A DNA stretch of 7,842 nt, from contig NZ_JAIDEN010000172.1 of assembly GCF_029054785.1 (NCBI RefSeq), positions 1 through 7,842 of the forward strand, read 5' to 3'. The notes beneath the pieces are model-generated. The model saw only the letters and a program-made list of their open reading frames with translations, did no database searches and was not told where the DNA came from. This document shows positions 6,268 through 7,842 of the stretch, in pieces. Origin of the DNA: Duncaniella sp. GTDB taxonomy: Bacteria; Bacteroidota; Bacteroidia; Bacteroidales; Muribaculaceae. Made by a program: the position numbers and the translations under genes. How positions within the stretch are numbered: position 1 is the stretch's first letter; every line of letters begins with the position of its first letter.

Positions 6268-7299
6268 TCAATTTTTTACTTCTTTGATTTGCTTCTCAAG
6301 CTCTTTGACGCGTTCGTAGAGAGAGCCGAGCTTCTTCATGTAGACAAGGCTACGGGCATATTCTCCCATTTCCACAGCCGGAGCGCCCATGATACGGTCG
6401 CCGGGCTTGGTACCCTTGTTCACACCGCTCTGCGCACCGATCTGAGTGCCGTCGGCAATCGAGATATGACCGACAAGACCGACCTGGCCTCCGATCATAC
6501 ACTGTGCGCCGACCTTGGCAGAACCGGCGATGCCGACCTGTGCAGCCATAACGGTATGGGGGCCGACTGCGCAGTTGTGGGCAATCTGGATGAGATTGTC
6601 AAGTTTGACTCCGCGTCCGATGCGGGTAGCGCCCATCATCGCGCGGTCAATCGTGGTATTGGCACCGATCTCAACATCGTCCTCGATCTCAACATTGCCT
6701 GTCTGAGGAATCTTTTCATAACCGCCTTCAACAGGAGCAAAGCCAAATCCGTCAGCACCGATCACGGCACCGGAATGGATGATACATTTCTTACCTATCT
6801 TGCAGCCATGATAAACCTTGGCGCCGGCATAAAGAATCGTACCATCGCCGATTTCACATCCGTCGCCCACATAGGCCTGAGGATAAATCTTGACTCCGGC
6901 ACCGAGCTTCACACCCTGTCCGATATACGCAAAAGCACCGACATAAGCATCTGCCGGCACCTCTACACCGTCCGCGATAAAGGCCGGAGACTCAACTCCG
7001 ACTTTCTCGACCTTGGTCATCTCCGTCACCATTTCAAGCAGACGGGCCACAGTCGCATACGGATCTTCAACACGAATAAGGGTAGCTTTCACCGGTTGCT
7101 CGGCCACGAAATCCTTTCTGACGAGCACAACCGACGAGTCAGTCGAATAAACAAAATGAGTGTATTTTGGATTCGCCAAAAAAGAAAGTGCGCCGGGACG
7201 GCCCTCTTCAATTCTGGCAAAAGTGCTCACTTTCACATTTTCATCACCGTCAACAATACCATTGACCAATGCTGCAAGTTGTGACGCAGAAAGTTCCAT
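6268..7299 (-). CDS. lpxD: UDP-3-O-acylglucosamine N-acyltransferase LpxD
   Basis: LpxD adds the second 3-hydroxyacyl chain, from acyl carrier protein, to the 2-amine of the glucosamine uncovered by LpxC. The 343-residue protein shows an N-terminal uridine-binding domain (about 1-100, including GALSFLANPKY at 36-46). A long hexapeptide-repeat beta-helix follows (about 105-310), and then a charged helix (SLYERVKELEKQIKEVKN) of the kind that packs in the trimer. The catalytic His is His241 in LDNLIQIAHNCAVG, matching His239 of E. coli. GADGFGFAP (181-189) is another family signature. It is the first gene of the leftward unit, with the promoter at 7373-7403 and a leader of about 67 nt. The ATG has no clear Shine-Dalgarno sequence, which is usual in this phylum. 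Confidence 0.97.
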   Translation of the reverse strand: MELSASQLAALVNGIVDGDENVKVSTFARIEEGRPGALSFLANPKYTHFVYSTDSSVVLVRKDFVAEQPVKATLIRVEDPYATVARLLEMVTEMTKVEKVGVESPAFIADGVEVPADAYVGAFAYIGQGVKLGAGVKIYPQAYVGDGCEIGDGTILYAGAKVYHGCKIGKKCIIHSGAVIGADGFGFAPVEGGYEKIPQTGNVEIEDDVEIGANTTIDRAMMGATRIGRGVKLDNLIQIAHNCAVGPHTVMAAQVGIAGSAKVGAQCMIGGQVGLVGHISIADGTQIGAQSGVNKGTKPGDRIMGAPAVEMGEYARSLVYMKKLGSLYERVKELEKQIKEVKN

Positions 7300-7339
7300 T
7301 CGTATAGATTGTATATATAGTTACTTTGCTTAATGTGTT

Positions 7340-7366
7340 AAAAAAGAATGGATAGACTGATCCATT
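7340..7366 (-). promoter_or_regulatory. hairpin with U-run at the 5' end of the lpxD mRNA
   Basis: In the leftward transcript AAUGGAU (7366-7360) pairs perfectly with AUCCAUU (7353-7347) around a 6-base loop. One C and then six U follow (7345-7340). The predicted transcription start, a few bases beyond the -7 element, falls on or next to the first base of the stem. The shape is that of a small intrinsic terminator or a 5' stabilising hairpin. The stem is short and AT-rich, so termination would be weak. Confidence 0.4.
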
Positions 7367-7372
7367 TTCCTG

Positions 7373-7403
7373 CAAAAGTACAACAAATTTGCGTAACCGC
7401 AAA
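7373..7403 (-). promoter_or_regulatory. Bacteroidetes-type promoter of the lpxD operon
   Basis: On the minus strand a TTTG (-33 element, 7403-7400) is followed after exactly 19 bases by TACTTTTG (-7 element, 7380-7373) and then C. This is a perfect match to the consensus TTTG-N19-21-TAnnTTTG of the Bacteroidetes primary sigma factor. Transcription should start around 7365-7368. No other promoter of this quality was found in the leftward cluster, so it may drive all five genes. Confidence 0.85.
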
Positions 7404-7462
7404 CAAAAAGCCGCTATACTTCAATATAGAGGGGAATTAGAGAGTTTCTGACAGGTTCAAAA

Positions 7463-7747
7463 AGGAGTTTGTGGAGCGCCGGGAGTACTGGGAACCTTGA
7501 GAGTTTTGGGAGCACTGGGAGTTCTGGGAGATTTGAGGGATTGGGAGCTCTGGGAGTCCTGAGAGCTTTGGGAGTTTTGCGAGGGAGGGTTGGATTCAAG
7601 GGGCGGCGGATTCCGGGGAGGCGGGGTTCTGCTTTCGCAGGACTCGCAGAACTCGCAGTGCTCCCAAAGGTCTCAGAACTCCCAGAGCTCCCAAAACACC
7701 CAGTTCTCCCAAAGCTCCTCAGGACTCTCAAGGCTCTCAACCCTGTC
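7463..7747. repeat. inverted pair of 9-bp tandem-repeat arrays (large imperfect hairpin)
   Basis: From 7463 to 7587 the sequence is a run of about 14 units of 9 bases, consensus G(G/A)GAG plus three mostly pyrimidine bases and T. Examples are GGGAGTTCT (7517-7525) and GGGAGCTCT (7543-7551); one unit (7535-7542) has 8 bases. From 7639 to 7747 the same array occurs in reverse complement (A plus three mostly purines and CTCCC, for example AGAACTCCC at 7675-7683), with one 10-base unit (7711-7720). About ten unit pairs fold together, 7499-7587 against 7648-7738, around a 60-base G-rich loop. The register is supported by matched variants: GCGAG/CTCGC at the loop end, GAGAG opposite TCTC or CTCTC in two places, and one identical pair (7543-7551 with 7684-7692). 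Both strands are open by chance of the 9-base period, but the products are low-complexity and I do not consider them genes. I do not recognise this element. Confidence 0.85.
7581..7626 (+). other. G-rich hinge between the two repeat arms
   Basis: The centre of the inverted array carries several G-runs on the plus strand: GGG at 7583-7585 and 7587-7589, and GGGG at 7600-7603, 7615-7618 and 7623-7626. Two of the intervals (10 and 11 bases) are longer than the classic 7-base limit, so it meets only a loose G-quadruplex rule. GGATTC also occurs twice here (7592-7597 and 7608-7613). Confidence 0.4.
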
Positions 7748-7770
7748 GGCTCTTGCTGCCTTAGCCCTTA

Positions 7771-7824
7771 AACAAAAAAAGCGCGGGCCGGATGTCTGTC
7801 TGACTGACAGTATCCGGCTCGCGC
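7771..7824 (-). terminator. strong leftward intrinsic terminator of an unseen gene to the right
   Basis: GCGCGGGCCGGAT (7781-7793) pairs over 13 bases, with one G-T wobble, with ATCCGGCTCGCGC (7812-7824). The stem continues inward as CTGTC/GACAG (7796-7800 with 7806-7810) around the loop TGACT. On the minus strand seven T follow directly (7780-7774), then GTT. It must end a leftward transcript whose gene lies beyond base 7842, and so separates that gene from the lpxD promoter. Confidence 0.88.
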
Positions 7825-7842
7825 GCAGTAGAGGGGGCGGTT

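Noticed and set aside
6223..7284. Long plus-strand open frame opposite lpxD
   Set aside because: It is the antisense shadow of lpxD, which has intact catalytic motifs. The same holds for the plus-strand frames opposite lpxC-fabZ and lpxA.
7321..7328. TTACTTTG as a rightward promoter toward the repeat array
   Set aside because: There is no TTTG-like element at the required distance upstream (7298-7301 reads ATTC), and the first base pair of the element is not TA.
7463..7747. CRISPR array
   Set aside because: The units are 9 bp, directly abutting and inverted in the second half; there are no spacers and no cas genes in the window.
7414..7771. Low-complexity open frames of about 100 residues on both strands across the repeat array
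   Set aside because: A 9-base period keeps all frames nearly stop-free. The 8- and 10-base units break the frame, the starts lack promoters or ribosome sites, and the peptides are only Gly/Ser/Leu/Pro repeats.

Overview
The window looks like chromosomal DNA of a Bacteroidetes (order Bacteroidales) bacterium, possibly of the Muribaculaceae. The main evidence is the natural LpxC-FabZ fusion, a hallmark of that phylum. It is supported by two perfect TAnnTTTG-type -7 promoter elements, the scarcity of Shine-Dalgarno sequences and an outer-membrane porin of a Bacteroidetes type. The family-level assignment is a guess from protein flavour only.

Layout. (1) Bases 1-1152 (+): 3' part of a DcaP-like outer-membrane porin whose N-terminus lies outside the window. 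(2) Bases 1153-1492: gene-less, with a strong intrinsic terminator at 1332-1371 and a TAnnTTTG element at 1459-1466. (3) Bases 1493-2497 (+): a Yip1-family membrane protein and smpB, 6 bp apart and probably co-transcribed. Their best terminator lies about 70 bp beyond smpB, inside the 3' end of the converging lipoprotein gene. (4) Bases 2505-7299 (-): a leftward run of lpxD, lpxC-fabZ, lpxA, a secreted endonuclease I-like protein that has lost its catalytic residues, and a small lipoprotein joined to it by an ATGA overlap. (5) Bases 7300-7842: gene-less. It holds the lpxD leader with a hairpin and U-run, a perfect Bacteroidetes promoter (TTTG-N19-TACTTTTG), a long inverted pair of 9-bp tandem-repeat arrays, and a strong leftward terminator that must end a gene to the right of the window.

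How the genes work together. LpxA, LpxC and LpxD carry out early steps of lipid A synthesis. FabZ, fused to LpxC, draws on the same (R)-3-hydroxyacyl-ACP pool that LpxA and LpxD use as acyl donor, so membrane phospholipid and lipid A supply are encoded together. The two exported proteins downstream of lpxA have no obvious lipid A role and may simply share the transcript.

The least explained items are the inverted 9-bp repeat array at 7463-7747 and the degenerate secreted endonuclease I homologue at 2987-3964. All family calls are from recognition by eye; no database search was possible.
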